NCBI RefSeq assembly: GCF_022829385.1
Contig: NZ_JAKSXX010000208.1
Span: forward strand, 1 to 64,000
Length of the DNA: 64,000 nucleotides
Source of the DNA: Methylobacterium sp. J-070
Lineage (GTDB): Bacteria > Pseudomonadota > Alphaproteobacteria > Rhizobiales > Beijerinckiaceae
Direction: 5' to 3'
Translations under genes and position numbers: made by a program
The notes under the pieces: model-generated
The model's database searches: none
What the model saw: only the letters and a program-made list of their open reading frames with translations
What the model was told of the DNA's origin: nothing
Shown here: in pieces, positions 42,106 to 50,418 of the stretch
Layout of the letters: the number at the start of each line of letters is the position of its first letter
How positions within the stretch are numbered: position 1 is the first letter of the stretch

Positions 42106-44427
42106 ATGAAAGCCGTGACCGCGCGCATTGCCGAGGAACTCGGCGTCCGGGAGGCGCAGGTCGCCGCCGCGGCAGCCCTGCTCGACGGCGGCGCCACGGT
42201 CCCGTTCATCGCCCGCTACCGCAAGGAGACGACCGGCGGCCTCGACGACACGCATTTACGCAAGCTCGAAGAGCGCTTGTGCTATCTGCGCGACCTCGAC
42301 GACCGGCGACGCGCCATCGTGGCGAGCATCGCCGCGCAGGACCGGATGACCCCGGCTCTGGCGGCGTCCCTCGACGCGGCCGAGACCAAGGCCCGGCTGG
42401 AGGATCTCTATCTACCCTTCCGCCCCAAGCGCCGTTCCAAGGCGCAGTCCGCGCGCGAAGCCGGGCTCGCACCGCTGGCGCGGGCGCTCCTGGAGCGGCC
42501 CGAGCGGTCGCCGGAAGCTGTCGCGACCGCCTTCGTGTCGGCCGAGCGCGGGGTGGCCGATGTCGAGGCGGCCCTGAATGGAGCCCGCGCGATCCTGATC
42601 GAGCTCTTTGCCGAGGATGCCGACCTCGTCGGGCGCCTGCGCGCCGATGTCTGGCGGGGCGGCCAGCTCCTCTCGAAGGTCCGAAAAGGCAAGGCGCAGG
42701 AGGGGGCAAAGTTCTCGGATTACTTCGCATGGTCCGAGCGGTTGGAGCGGATGCCCTCGCACCGGGTGCTGGCGGTCTTCCGGGGCGAGCGCGAGGGCGT
42801 GCTCGAGGTCGGCCTCGATGCCGAGGGCGCGGCCACGCAGCCGGGTGCACCGGGCCCGTTCGAGACCGCGATCTGCCACCGGTTCGGCATCGCCGCCCGG
42901 AACCGGGCCGGGGATGCGTGGCTCCTCGACACGGTCCGCACGGCGTGGCGCACGAAGATCAGGACCGGGATCGAGCAGGATCTGCGGACCCGCCTGTTCG
43001 AGCGGGCCGAGGATGACGCCGTGAAGGTCTTTGCCGGCAACCTGAAGGACCTGCTCCTGGCCGCGCCGGCCGGCGGCCGGGCCACGATGGGGCTCGATCC
43101 GGGCTACCGCAACGGGGTCAAGGTCGCGGTGGCGGATCGGACAGGCCGGATCGTCGCGGTCGAGACTACCTACCCGCACGAACCGCAACGCCGCTGGAAG
43201 GAGGCCGTCGCGACGCTCGGCCGGCTCTGCACCCAGCACGGCGTCGAGCTGCTGGCGATCGGCAACGGCACGGCGTCCCGCGAGACCGAGCGACTGGCCG
43301 CCGAGATCGTAGCCGGGAATCCGGGCCTGAAGCTCGTCAAGGTGACGGTGTCGGAGGCCGGCGCCTCGGTCTATTCCGCTTCGGAGATCGCCGCCCGGGA
43401 GTTGCCGGATCTGGACGTGTCGCATCGCGGCGCCGCATCGATCGCCCGCCGCCTGCAGGACCCCCTCGCGGAGCTGGTCAAGATCGACCCGAAATCCATC
43501 GGAGTCGGGCAGTACCAGCACGATGTCAGCGAGGCGAAGCTGTCCCGCGCCCTCGCCGCGGCGGTGGAGGATGCGGTGAACGCGGTCGGCGTCGACGTGA
43601 ATACCGCCTCGCCGGCACTGCTGGCGCAGGTCTCGGGGCTCGGCACCGCGATGGCGGCCCGGATCGTCGCGCACCGGGACGCGCACGGACCGTTCCGGAC
43701 CCGCGGCGCGCTCAAGGCAGTGCCGAGCCTCGGACCGAAGACCTTCGAACTCGCCGCAGGCTTCCTGCGCATCCACGGGGGCGCCGATCCGCTGGACGCG
43801 TCGGGCGTCCACCCGGAGGCCTATCCGGTGGTCCAGCGGATCCTCAGGGCCACGAAGAGCGATATCCGCGTCCTGCTCGGCGACGCGGCAGCGCTCGGGC
43901 GGCTGGCGCCGGAGGCCTTCGTCGATGCGCGTTTCGGCCTGCCGACCGTGCGCGACATCATCGCCGAGCTCGAGAAGCCCGGGCGCGACCCGCGGCCCGC
44001 CTTCCGGACCGCCCAGTTCCAGGAGGGAATCGAGACCATCGGCGCCCTCAGGCCGGGGATGCAGCTGGAAGGTGTGATCACGAACGTGGCGGCCTTCGGC
44101 GCGTTCGTCGATATCGGTGTCCACCAGGACGGGCTGGTCCACGTCTCGGCGATGGCGCGCCGACGGATCGCGTCCCCCGCGGAGGTTGTACGGGCGGGCG
44201 AGGTCGTCCGGGTGCTGGTCCTGAGCGTCGATGTTCCGCGCAAGCGCATCGCCCTGTCGATGCGTCTCGACGATCCGGTGGAACCGGCCGCCGCACCCCG
44301 CGGGGCGCCCGACCAGGCTTCCCGCAGGCCGCCCGGAAGCCCGCCGGCGCCGGAGGGATCCGCGCCGTCGGGCGCGCTCGCGGACGCGCTCCGGCGGGCG
44401 GCCGCCTCGTCGTCCCGGCGCAGCTGA
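42106..44427 (+). CDS. tex: Tex-family RNA-binding transcription accessory protein
   Basis: 773 aa from ATG 42106. Domain order as in Tex: N-terminal helical domain (ATVPFIARYRKETTGGLDDT, LEDLYLPFRPKRRSKAQSAR), YqgF/RNase H-like domain (MGLDPGYRNGVKVAVADRTG), helix-hairpin-helix repeats (VDVNTASPALLAQVSGLGTA, GALKAVPSLGPKTFELAAGF) and a C-terminal S1 domain (GMQLEGVITNVAAFGAFVDI, HQDGLVHVSAM), then an Ala/Pro-rich tail. Binds nucleic acid and acts with RNA polymerase/RNA turnover. Usual length. Confidence 0.96.
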   Translation: MKAVTARIAEELGVREAQVAAAAALLDGGATVPFIARYRKETTGGLDDTHLRKLEERLCYLRDLDDRRRAIVASIAAQDRMTPALAASLDAAETKARLEDLYLPFRPKRRSKAQSAREAGLAPLARALLERPERSPEAVATAFVSAERGVADVEAALNGARAILIELFAEDADLVGRLRADVWRGGQLLSKVRKGKAQEGAKFSDYFAWSERLERMPSHRVLAVFRGEREGVLEVGLDAEGAATQPGAPGPFETAICHRFGIAARNRAGDAWLLDTVRTAWRTKIRTGIEQDLRTRLFERAEDDAVKVFAGNLKDLLLAAPAGGRATMGLDPGYRNGVKVAVADRTGRIVAVETTYPHEPQRRWKEAVATLGRLCTQHGVELLAIGNGTASRETERLAAEIVAGNPGLKLVKVTVSEAGASVYSASEIAARELPDLDVSHRGAASIARRLQDPLAELVKIDPKSIGVGQYQHDVSEAKLSRALAAAVEDAVNAVGVDVNTASPALLAQVSGLGTAMAARIVAHRDAHGPFRTRGALKAVPSLGPKTFELAAGFLRIHGGADPLDASGVHPEAYPVVQRILRATKSDIRVLLGDAAALGRLAPEAFVDARFGLPTVRDIIAELEKPGRDPRPAFRTAQFQEGIETIGALRPGMQLEGVITNVAAFGAFVDIGVHQDGLVHVSAMARRRIASPAEVVRAGEVVRVLVLSVDVPRKRIALSMRLDDPVEPAAAPRGAPDQASRRPPGSPPAPEGSAPSGALADALRRAAASSSRRS

Positions 44428-44603
44428 GCGACGGCGGGGGCCGCTCCGGCCGTCCGGCGCGGCTCTCCGTCACCCGGTTAGCGTTTCGTCAACGGGCGGA
44501 CGAGCACAGTGCCGACGGCGATCCGTTCGGCCGGCTCAGGGGCTCGCGACTCGGAGCGCGGATCCTCAGTGCGCACGAACGCGCCTCCCACCCGCCGGAC
44601 GAT

Positions 44604-45806
44604 ATGATGCAAGCCGCTGCCATGCTCGACGCCCCGCCCAGTCCGATGATCGGCCAGGCGCGCCTGATCAGGGCGGCGTTCGAGGGCTCCGACATGGCGG
44701 CCTGTGCCCAGGCGATCGCCGATCGGGCGCAGGACGGCATGGTCGGAGCGGGCGCGGCCCTCGATCTCTCGACCATCCTGATGCTGCTGCACCGTCCCGA
44801 AGAGGCGCTCAGGCTTCAGAACGATGTCCTGCGCGACCACAGGCACTTTACGCTCCAGTCCAATACCCCGGAGGCGAGGACGCGGGTTCTCGTGATCGTC
44901 ACCGCCGGCGATCTCATGGCGAACACGCCGATCGACTTCCTGCTGAACGATCCCGGCTTCGCCGTCGAGTACCTGTTCGTCCTTCCCGGGCAGGAGATCC
45001 CGCGTCGCCTCCCGGATCACGACGTGGCCGTCGTCGGCGTCGCCTATTCGCGCGCCAACGAACCCGTCCTCGAAGCCTTGGGCGAGGCCGCCGCGCATTG
45101 GCCCCGGCCGGTCTTCAACCAGCCCCGCAACGTCCTCCGCACCTCCCGCCACGGGCTCGCCGAGGCGCTCGGCGATGCCGCAGGCGTTCACGTTCCGCGC
45201 GTCGTCCGCGTGGACAGATCGGACCTCGTGTCGGCGGGCGGGCGGCTCCCCGACGGCCTCGCCTATCCGATCCTGATCCGCCCCATCGACACGCATGCCG
45301 GGAACGACCTCCAGAAGATCGACGAGGGCGGTGCGTTGAGCGACTACATCGCTGGCACCGAGGCCGACACGGTCTACGTCACGGCATTCTGCGACTACCG
45401 CGACGCGGACGGTCTATACCGAAAGTTCCGCGTCGTTCTGATCGATGGCGCACCGTTTCTCTGCCACATGGCCGTGCGGGATCACTGGATGATCCATTAC
45501 CTGAACGCCGGGATGCTGGAGGATCCGGAGAAGCGGGCCGCGGAAGCGTCGGCGATGGCGGATTTCGACGGCGCCTTCGGGCAACGCCACCGTATCGCGT
45601 TCGCCGAGATCCATCGGCGGATCGGACTCGATTATCTGGTCATCGATTGTGCCGAAGGCCCCGACGGCCGGCTGCTGATCTTCGAAGCCGATACCGGCAT
45701 GGTCGTCCACGACATGGATGCGGCGGACCTCTTTCCCTACAAGGCGCCGCAGATGCGCAGGGTGTTCTCGGCGTTCCAGCAGGCCCTGGCGTCCCGGACG
45801 CGCTGA
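44604..45806 (+). CDS. ATP-grasp-like protein with TPR-like head, 400 aa
   Basis: N-terminal 80 residues are helical and tetratricopeptide-like (MIGQARLIRAAFEGSDMAAC, TILMLLHRPEEALRLQNDVL). A Rossmann-like part follows (RVLVIVTAGDLMANTPIDFL, HDVAVVGVAYSRANEPVLEA), then an ATP-grasp-like C-terminus: LPDGLAYPILIRPIDTHAGN, YVTAFCDYRDADGLYRKFRV, and RRIGLDYLVIDCAEGPDGRL-LIFEADTGM, where Asp/Glu metal ligands would be. Such enzymes ligate carboxylates to amines. Substrate unknown. It lies near a glycosyltransferase and flagellin, but a repeat and 480 bp separate it from them. Confidence 0.7.
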   Translation: MMQAAAMLDAPPSPMIGQARLIRAAFEGSDMAACAQAIADRAQDGMVGAGAALDLSTILMLLHRPEEALRLQNDVLRDHRHFTLQSNTPEARTRVLVIVTAGDLMANTPIDFLLNDPGFAVEYLFVLPGQEIPRRLPDHDVAVVGVAYSRANEPVLEALGEAAAHWPRPVFNQPRNVLRTSRHGLAEALGDAAGVHVPRVVRVDRSDLVSAGGRLPDGLAYPILIRPIDTHAGNDLQKIDEGGALSDYIAGTEADTVYVTAFCDYRDADGLYRKFRVVLIDGAPFLCHMAVRDHWMIHYLNAGMLEDPEKRAAEASAMADFDGAFGQRHRIAFAEIHRRIGLDYLVIDCAEGPDGRLLIFEADTGMVVHDMDAADLFPYKAPQMRRVFSAFQQALASRTR

Positions 45807-46287
45807 CCCCAGCCGTGGGTCGGCGCCGGTCCGGCGGGACCTTCACGCGGGAATCGAGCGTCACGGCGCGGGGGCCGCGCCGTCCGCGGTCCTCGAGCGT
45901 TTTCTTACAGGTGCGGATCACGAAGCGCGACGCGCTCTCCCCCCCTTTGCGGGGAGGCGTTAGAGGTGGGGGTGGTGCGGAAGGCACCGCCGAGCCGCAT
46001 CCGGCGTTCACCCAACCCCTCCCGCAGGGCAAATGGAATTCGCGCCCAGACCGTAAAGCGCGTGATCGAATTCAAACCGTAAATGCCCCCGTGCCGCGGC
46101 GGGACGCCGGTCCGGTCGATGCCGACCCGCCCCTGGCGAGCAGGTCGGCTTCCAACGCACGGCATCCGGGCGCACGGGCACGGGGGCCTTCGCCGGCCCT
46201 TCAACGACGCGTTGGATAGGTTTCGCGGAGGCATGCGCCGGCGAGCGCGCCTGAACGGCGCCGCGCGCGCGAGGCCCGGGATGCCGT
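45807..46287. other. Intergenic region carrying dispersed repeat copy A
   Basis: About 480 bp between converging ATP-grasp-like and glycosyltransferase genes; the repeat at 45931-46063 occupies its middle. No gene recognised. Confidence 0.5.
45931..46063 (+). repeat. Dispersed intergenic repeat, copy A
   Basis: About 133 bp that aligns, reverse complemented, with 57181-57319. Shared blocks include GCGCTC...CCCCC.TTGCG, GGTGGGGGTGGTTC/GC, GAAGGC.CCGCCGAGCC, ACCCAACCCC and CGCGCCCAG.CCG. Internally it has complementary C-rich and G-rich ends, giving a hairpin potential. Confidence 0.75.
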
Positions 46288-46923
46288 TCAGAGCTTGAAC
46301 GCCTGCTCGCCGATGTGCCCGATCTCCTTGCTCAGATAGGGATCGCACCAGATCCGATATCCCAGCGAGCGGACGCGATCGCTGAAATCGTAGTCTTCGC
46401 CGATGTTGACCCCCGCTTCCTCGTCGACCCGGAAGCGGAAATACGGCCGCTTCAGCTGCTCGAAGACACGCGTCTTCACGAGCAGGAAGCCGGTGGGGAT
46501 CCGGGCCATCTCCAGCAGGCCCTTCGGAGCGTCGGCCGGCTGCTCGGGCAGGATGTCGCCCAGGAAGTTGAACGGGGCGGTCCGCCGGGAGTAGGTCGCG
46601 CCGACGATATCGACGTTCCTGACGAGAAGCTTCAGCAGGGCATCGCGCGGAAACGTCATGTCGCTGTCGATGAACAGGATGTATTCGGCGTTGAATTTCT
46701 GGGCGTACTCAAGCCCCATGTTGCGCGCATCCGCGACGATGGAGGATTTGCCGACGACGAGCGACATCGGCATCTCGCCGAGCATGTGCATCATCGATCC
46801 GAGACTGATGGCGAAGTCGGCGTGGACCATCGTGCCGCACGGGATCGCCACCGCGACGTGCGGGAAATTCGCGGCCGCCGCCGGATTTGGGCTGACAGAC
46901 TCGACAAGCGCTTCAGCGATCAC
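46288..46923 (-). CDS. GT-A fold glycosyltransferase-like protein, 211 aa
   Basis: HVAVAIPCGTMVHADFAISL at the N-terminus, KSSIVADARNMGLEYAQKFN, then the metal/nucleotide motif EYILFIDSDMTFPRDALLKL, VDIVGATYSRRTAPFNFLGD, IPTGFLLVKTRVFEQLKRPY and GEDYDFSDRVRSLGYRIWCD. The pattern fits short family 2-like transferases found in phage and surface polysaccharide loci. No membrane segment. It is divergent from flagellin (295 bp), so flagellin glycosylation is a reasonable but untested idea. Confidence 0.82.
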   Translation of the reverse strand: MIAEALVESVSPNPAAAANFPHVAVAIPCGTMVHADFAISLGSMMHMLGEMPMSLVVGKSSIVADARNMGLEYAQKFNAEYILFIDSDMTFPRDALLKLLVRNVDIVGATYSRRTAPFNFLGDILPEQPADAPKGLLEMARIPTGFLLVKTRVFEQLKRPYFRFRVDEEAGVNIGEDYDFSDRVRSLGYRIWCDPYLSKEIGHIGEQAFKL

Positions 46924-47105
46924 GGCCGGACTCCAAACATCGTGTGGTGCCGACCTCGTCGGCCTCTCCGTCGGATCAGTCCGGCACGGACAAGCTTGAT
47001 GTGAGTTCGACTATCCTCCGGCTTATGTCGCAAGATGGTTAATGGATATTAAACAGCGATCACGATCGCATCGCAGTAGATCAATTCATGAAGTAATCGA
47101 TTAAG

Positions 47106-47160
47106 GATCTCGTCGAGATCTCGAAACGCTTGCCGTTTCTTAACCTCTGCGAAACGCCTG
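47106..47160. promoter_or_regulatory. Repeats in the flagellin leader region
   Basis: A 7-bp dyad GATCTCG-T-CGAGATC (47106-47120), and a direct repeat CGAAACGC(T/C)TG at 47122-47132 and 47150-47160, 28 nt apart start to start, all within 115 bp upstream of the flagellin ATG. They may be promoter or 5'-UTR control elements. Confidence 0.4.
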
Positions 47161-47217
47161 GGGCGCGATTACTGCGGCACCCAAGAAACGGGTGTCCTCA
47201 ATCAGAAAGATCGAACG

Positions 47218-48435
47218 ATGTCCTCCATCACCCTGTCGTCCGCGACGCGCCAGAACCTGCTCTCGCTGCAGGACACCGCGACCCTGATGGCGACCACCCA
47301 GAACCGCCTCGCCACCGGCAAGACGGTCAATTCCGCCCTCGACAACCCGACCAACTTCTTCACCTCCCAGGCCCTCGACAGCCGCTCCACCAGCCTCAAC
47401 ACCCTGCTCGACGGCGTCTCCAACGGCGTGCAGTCGATCCAGGCGGCCAACCAGGGCATCACCTCGATCCAGAAGCTCGTCGACCAGGCCAAGTCGATCG
47501 CCAACCAGGCGCTCTCGACCCAGCTCTCCACCACCGGCACCGCCGCCGGCGCCTACAGCGCCAGCACCGCCAGCTCGACCGTCCTGCTGACCATCAACGG
47601 CACCTCCGTCTCCGCCACCATCAACGCCTCCTCCAGCATCTCCAGCACGGTGGCGGCCCTCAACGCCGCGGTCAGCTCGGCCAGCGCCTCGTCCAACGGC
47701 TCCTTCGGCGCCGGCGCGATCTTCTCCACCGACAGCACCGGCACCAAGATCGTCCTGAATGCCCAGGCCGATGTCGAGTTCCAGAACTCCGCCAGCCAGA
47801 CGGCGCTCGGCTTCACCGCCTCCGCCACCACCGCCTCGACCTACGGCACCGCCTCCAGCACCGTGGTCAGCAGCGACCTGTCCATCACGGGCGTGTCGCA
47901 GCGCTCGTCGCTGGCGCAGCAGTACAACAACCTGCTCAACCAGATCACCCAGCTCGCGGGTGATGCCAGCTACAACGGCGTCAACCTCATTGCCGGCAAG
48001 GGCAATGACCTGAACATCAAGTTCAACGACACCGGCAGCTCGAACCTGAACGTCGCCTCGGTGGACGCCACCGCCACCGGCCTCGGCCTCAGCGCGATCA
48101 CCAACTCGAACAGCTCGACGAGCGCGAACGGGCTGGGCAACTTCCTGCTGAACGCGGACGTGAACAAGACCCTGGCCACGCTGACCACGGCCGGCAGCGC
48201 GCTCAACTCGGCGGCGAGCACGCTGGGCTCGAACCTGTCGGTGGTTCAGAACCGGCAGGACTTCTCCAAGCAGCTGATCAACGTTCTGCAGACCGGCTCG
48301 GCCAACCTGACGAACGCCGACCTCAACCAGGAGGCGGCCAACTCGCAGGCGCTGTCGACCCGCCAGTCGATGGGCATCTCGGCGCTGTCGCTGGCCAACT
48401 CGGCCCAGCAGGGCGTCCTGCAGCTCCTGCGCTGA
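47218..48435 (+). CDS. fliC: Flagellin
   Basis: 405 aa. Conserved N-terminal D0/D1 region (ITLSSATRQNLLSLQDTATL, QNRLATGKTVNSALDNPTNF, SVQ-like VSNGVQSIQAANQGITSIQK) and C-terminal region (LSVVQNRQDFSKQLINVLQT, LTNADLNQEAANSQALSTRQ, ending LANSAQQGVLQLLR). The central part is Ser/Thr/Ala-rich. Exported by the flagellar type III system to form the filament. Monocistronic: own leader and a strong terminator. Antisense open frame of 435 codons is a shadow. Ser/Thr richness would suit glycosylation. Confidence 0.97.
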   Translation: MSSITLSSATRQNLLSLQDTATLMATTQNRLATGKTVNSALDNPTNFFTSQALDSRSTSLNTLLDGVSNGVQSIQAANQGITSIQKLVDQAKSIANQALSTQLSTTGTAAGAYSASTASSTVLLTINGTSVSATINASSSISSTVAALNAAVSSASASSNGSFGAGAIFSTDSTGTKIVLNAQADVEFQNSASQTALGFTASATTASTYGTASSTVVSSDLSITGVSQRSSLAQQYNNLLNQITQLAGDASYNGVNLIAGKGNDLNIKFNDTGSSNLNVASVDATATGLGLSAITNSNSSTSANGLGNFLLNADVNKTLATLTTAGSALNSAASTLGSNLSVVQNRQDFSKQLINVLQTGSANLTNADLNQEAANSQALSTRQSMGISALSLANSAQQGVLQLLR

Positions 48436-48456
48436 TCGCAGCCGCATCTGACGACG

Positions 48457-48488
48457 AGGCCGGCCGGGGCGACCCGGCCGGCCTTTCT
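48457..48488 (+). terminator. Flagellin terminator
   Basis: A perfect 11-bp stem AGGCCGGCCGG/CCGGCCGGCCT (48457-48467 with 48474-48484), 6-nt loop, followed by TTTCT, 21 nt after the flagellin stop. Confidence 0.85.
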
Positions 48489-48666
48489 CATGCGCGAACG
48501 CCGCCGACCGACGACGAACGCCCCGCGCCGCCGTCGATGACCCGTCTCCGGTGGATCGGAACGTTCGGCCCCAGGATCTTCAGACCTCCGGGGTTGCCAA
48601 GCTTGGCCATATCGGCAAGTTTGTACGTAAGTAACGCGTCCCGATCCGTGTGATGAAGGAGGCCCG

Positions 48667-48912
48667 ATGCTGGTCAACCACGAGCGCCGCCTGCTCAACA
48701 AGGCAGCAGAGGCACGTGATTACCGGATTTCGATCCGCAGGAGGCCCGACGATTCCTGGCCGGGCGACCACAGCCGCCTCACCGCTCTCGAGAGCCTCGG
48801 CCACCTGGAGCGGATCGATCGCCTGGAGGGGGCCGATGACGCGCACACGACCTGGCAGCTCACGAAGGCCGGGCTGAACCAGCTGGAGTCGCTCGGCCCG
48901 GGCGGCCAGTGA
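48667..48912 (+). CDS. Small winged-helix-like protein, 81 aa
   Basis: Near-perfect AAGGAGG 5 nt before ATG 48667, the strongest ribosome binding site in this region. MLVNHERRLLNKAAEARDYR is followed by SRLTALESLGHLERIDRLEG, DDAHTTWQLTKAGLNQLESL. The helix-turn-helix-strand pattern with TWQLTKAGLNQLES at the end is reminiscent of winged-helix (MarR/PadR-like) DNA-binding tails. No known family assigned. Overlaps the following 46-aa gene by TGATG. Confidence 0.65.
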   Translation: MLVNHERRLLNKAAEARDYRISIRRRPDDSWPGDHSRLTALESLGHLERIDRLEGADDAHTTWQLTKAGLNQLESLGPGGQ

Positions 48913-49052
48913 TGGCCTCGATCAAGATCCGCGCTGTCGGCGACGGCACCTTCGTGGTCTGCCGCGACGGGACTGCCGTCGCATCCGGACTCACCCGCGA
49001 ACAGGCCGAGCGTTGCGCGACGGTCCTCAGCTGGATCGCCCAGGGCGCCTGA
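48912..49052 (+). CDS. Small protein, 46 aa
   Basis: ATG at 48912 overlaps the previous stop. MASIKIRAVGDGTFVVCRDG-TAVASGLTREQAERCATVLS-WIAQGA: a short beta hairpin followed by one helix, like a DUF-type beta-beta-alpha mini-domain. Two Cys residues. Coupled translation suggests it works with the 81-aa protein; function unknown. Confidence 0.6.
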   Translation: MASIKIRAVGDGTFVVCRDGTAVASGLTREQAERCATVLSWIAQGA

Positions 49053-49119
49053 GGACCTGGCCAACGCGCCGGTCGGCGGCCCGGAGTCGTTCACTCCTAC
49101 GCGGATGTCCGCGGCGGCT

Positions 49120-49347
49120 TCACTCCGCCGCTTTCAGGACGGCCGCCGCGACGGCTTCGCGCCGCGCGGTCGAGAGGATCCGCTGGCGCGCCTGCGGATC
49201 GTCGATCGCGCTCCACAGGCGGAGCAACTCGATCGTCAGACTGGCTTCATGGGCTTTGCTCTCGGGCAGATAGAAACTTTCGACGGAGCAGCCCATGACA
49301 GCCGCGATCTCGCTAAGACGCTCGGAAAACCGGCCTTCAATGGTCAT
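49120..49347 (-). CDS. Small XRE-regulator-tail-like protein, 75 aa (paralogue of 41771 gene)
   Basis: ATG at 49347; a TTG at 49365 would add six residues. MTIEGRFSERLSEIAAVMGC-SVESFYLPESKAHEAS, then LTIELLRLWSAIDDPQARQR-ILSTARREA. Shares MGCSVE.F, ELL.LWS.I.D..ARQRIL with the protein at 41771. Same interpretation: a piece of an XRE-type regulator without the main DNA-binding helices. Converges on the 46-aa gene. Confidence 0.65.
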   Translation of the reverse strand: MTIEGRFSERLSEIAAVMGCSVESFYLPESKAHEASLTIELLRLWSAIDDPQARQRILSTARREAVAAAVLKAAE

Positions 49348-49784
49348 CGAAGGTTCTTTACCCAAATGGAAGCGGTTTTTCGTCTAACATCCTGCGGTTG
49401 AAACCGACAAGTGATCAGGATTAACCAGGATTAGTTGGTTTATATCAAGGGGGCACCGCGTCCGATAAGGCCGCGGATTGGCAAGTCGGTGCGGGATGCC
49501 CGCATCCGCCGAAGACATAGCGTCGGCCATACGGCCAAGCCTAGCCCGCGGCGGTCGTGTACGGCGGCGAGGTGTGCGACCGGGCACCACGACCGAAGCC
49601 TTCGGCCCACGATGCCGTCACCCCGCCGAATTCGGCAAACGCCGAACGGAACCTTGCTTTCGCGTGATTCCTTAAGGCTAAGCTTTTGCGGAAGCTTGCC
49701 GTTAACTGTTCGTTAACCGGTCCGCCCTAACCGGGTTATGGCGGCGATCGACCAATAGCGCTGCACCTACCGGACGGGGCTCCC
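49348..49784. other. Intergenic region with a CtrA box
   Basis: About 440 bp between divergent small genes. It contains the CtrA-type site at 49702-49717 and an AAGCTTTTGCGGAAGCTT motif near 49681. No gene recognised. Confidence 0.45.
49702..49717 (+). promoter_or_regulatory. CtrA-type binding site TTAA-N7-TTAAC
   Basis: TTAACTGTTCGTTAAC matches exactly the alphaproteobacterial CtrA consensus TTAA-N7-TTAAC. It lies 68 bp upstream of the ATG at 49785, a position compatible with promoter control. Confidence 0.6.
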
Positions 49785-50072
49785 ATGCTTCTCTTGGTTG
49801 CAGTGGCGATCGGCACCGGCTTCAGCGCGGCGGCTCTCCTGGCGCCCGTGAGTATTCTCGCCGCGCTGATCATCGCCCCGCTGGCGGGGAGTGCGGCGGC
49901 GATGCTCGCGTGCTTCGTGATCGCCTGGCGCACGGTCGAGAGCGAGCGCACGCGTCACGCCCTCGACATCCAGACCGACGCGATGGTGGCGGCCCTCCGC
50001 GATGTGGCGCAGCAGGGCAATGCCGCATCGCCGGTCCCGAAGGTGCGCGTCGGCGGCCACCGGGCGGCCTGA
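49785..50072 (+). CDS. Small membrane protein, 95 aa, putative CtrA target
   Basis: Two hydrophobic stretches: MLLLVAVAIGTGFSAAALLA (1-20) and VSILAALIIAPLAGSAAAML into ACFVIAWR (22-49). A soluble C-terminal helix follows (ERTRHALDIQTDAMVAALRD) and a basic end. No catalytic motif. A perfect CtrA box precedes the gene, suggesting expression tied to cell cycle or motility. Function unknown. Confidence 0.65.
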   Translation: MLLLVAVAIGTGFSAAALLAPVSILAALIIAPLAGSAAAMLACFVIAWRTVESERTRHALDIQTDAMVAALRDVAQQGNAASPVPKVRVGGHRAA

Positions 50073-50418
50073 CGGTTCATCGACTCGTCTCCGGCGCGTC
50101 GCGCGGGCAGGCTGACGCTTGTGCGCAGGTCGATCCGCGCCCGCTCGCCCCGCGAACGGACGCCGCTGCGGACGGCGGACCCGCGCTGTTTCAGCGCGGC
50201 GGCGACCTCAGCTTGTTCGGCGGCGTGCCCGTCGAAGCCGCCATCGCGCTGAGCCCGGTCGAACGTCAGCCGCCGCTCCATTCACGGTCTTTTCACCGGG
50301 GCGAAGACCCCGGCGAAATCAAGGAACGGCAAGCTTGGCAATAGCGGGTACTCTGCGCTAAGCTTAGCAAAGCACTAATGCTCTGCGAGCGATGCGTGTT
50401 GGCGATCCGGAGGATTGG
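50073..50418. other. Intergenic region upstream of the cytochrome b gene
   Basis: About 345 bp; carries the 12-bp palindrome at 50357-50368. No gene recognised; frames here are Arg-rich shadows. Confidence 0.4.
50357..50368. promoter_or_regulatory. Perfect 12-bp palindrome GCTAAGCTTAGC
   Basis: Located 51 bp upstream of the cytochrome b gene start, within promoter distance. Nine bases of it (GCTAAGCTT) recur at about 49677-49685. No regulator assigned. Confidence 0.35.

Noticed and set aside
44470..44500. Degenerate CtrA-like site TTAG-N7-TCAAC after tex
   Set aside because: Two mismatches to the consensus; not distinguishable from chance.
47140..48447. 435-codon antisense open frame under flagellin
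   Set aside because: Gly/Arg/Val repeats produced by the Ser/Thr/Ala codons of flagellin on the other strand.
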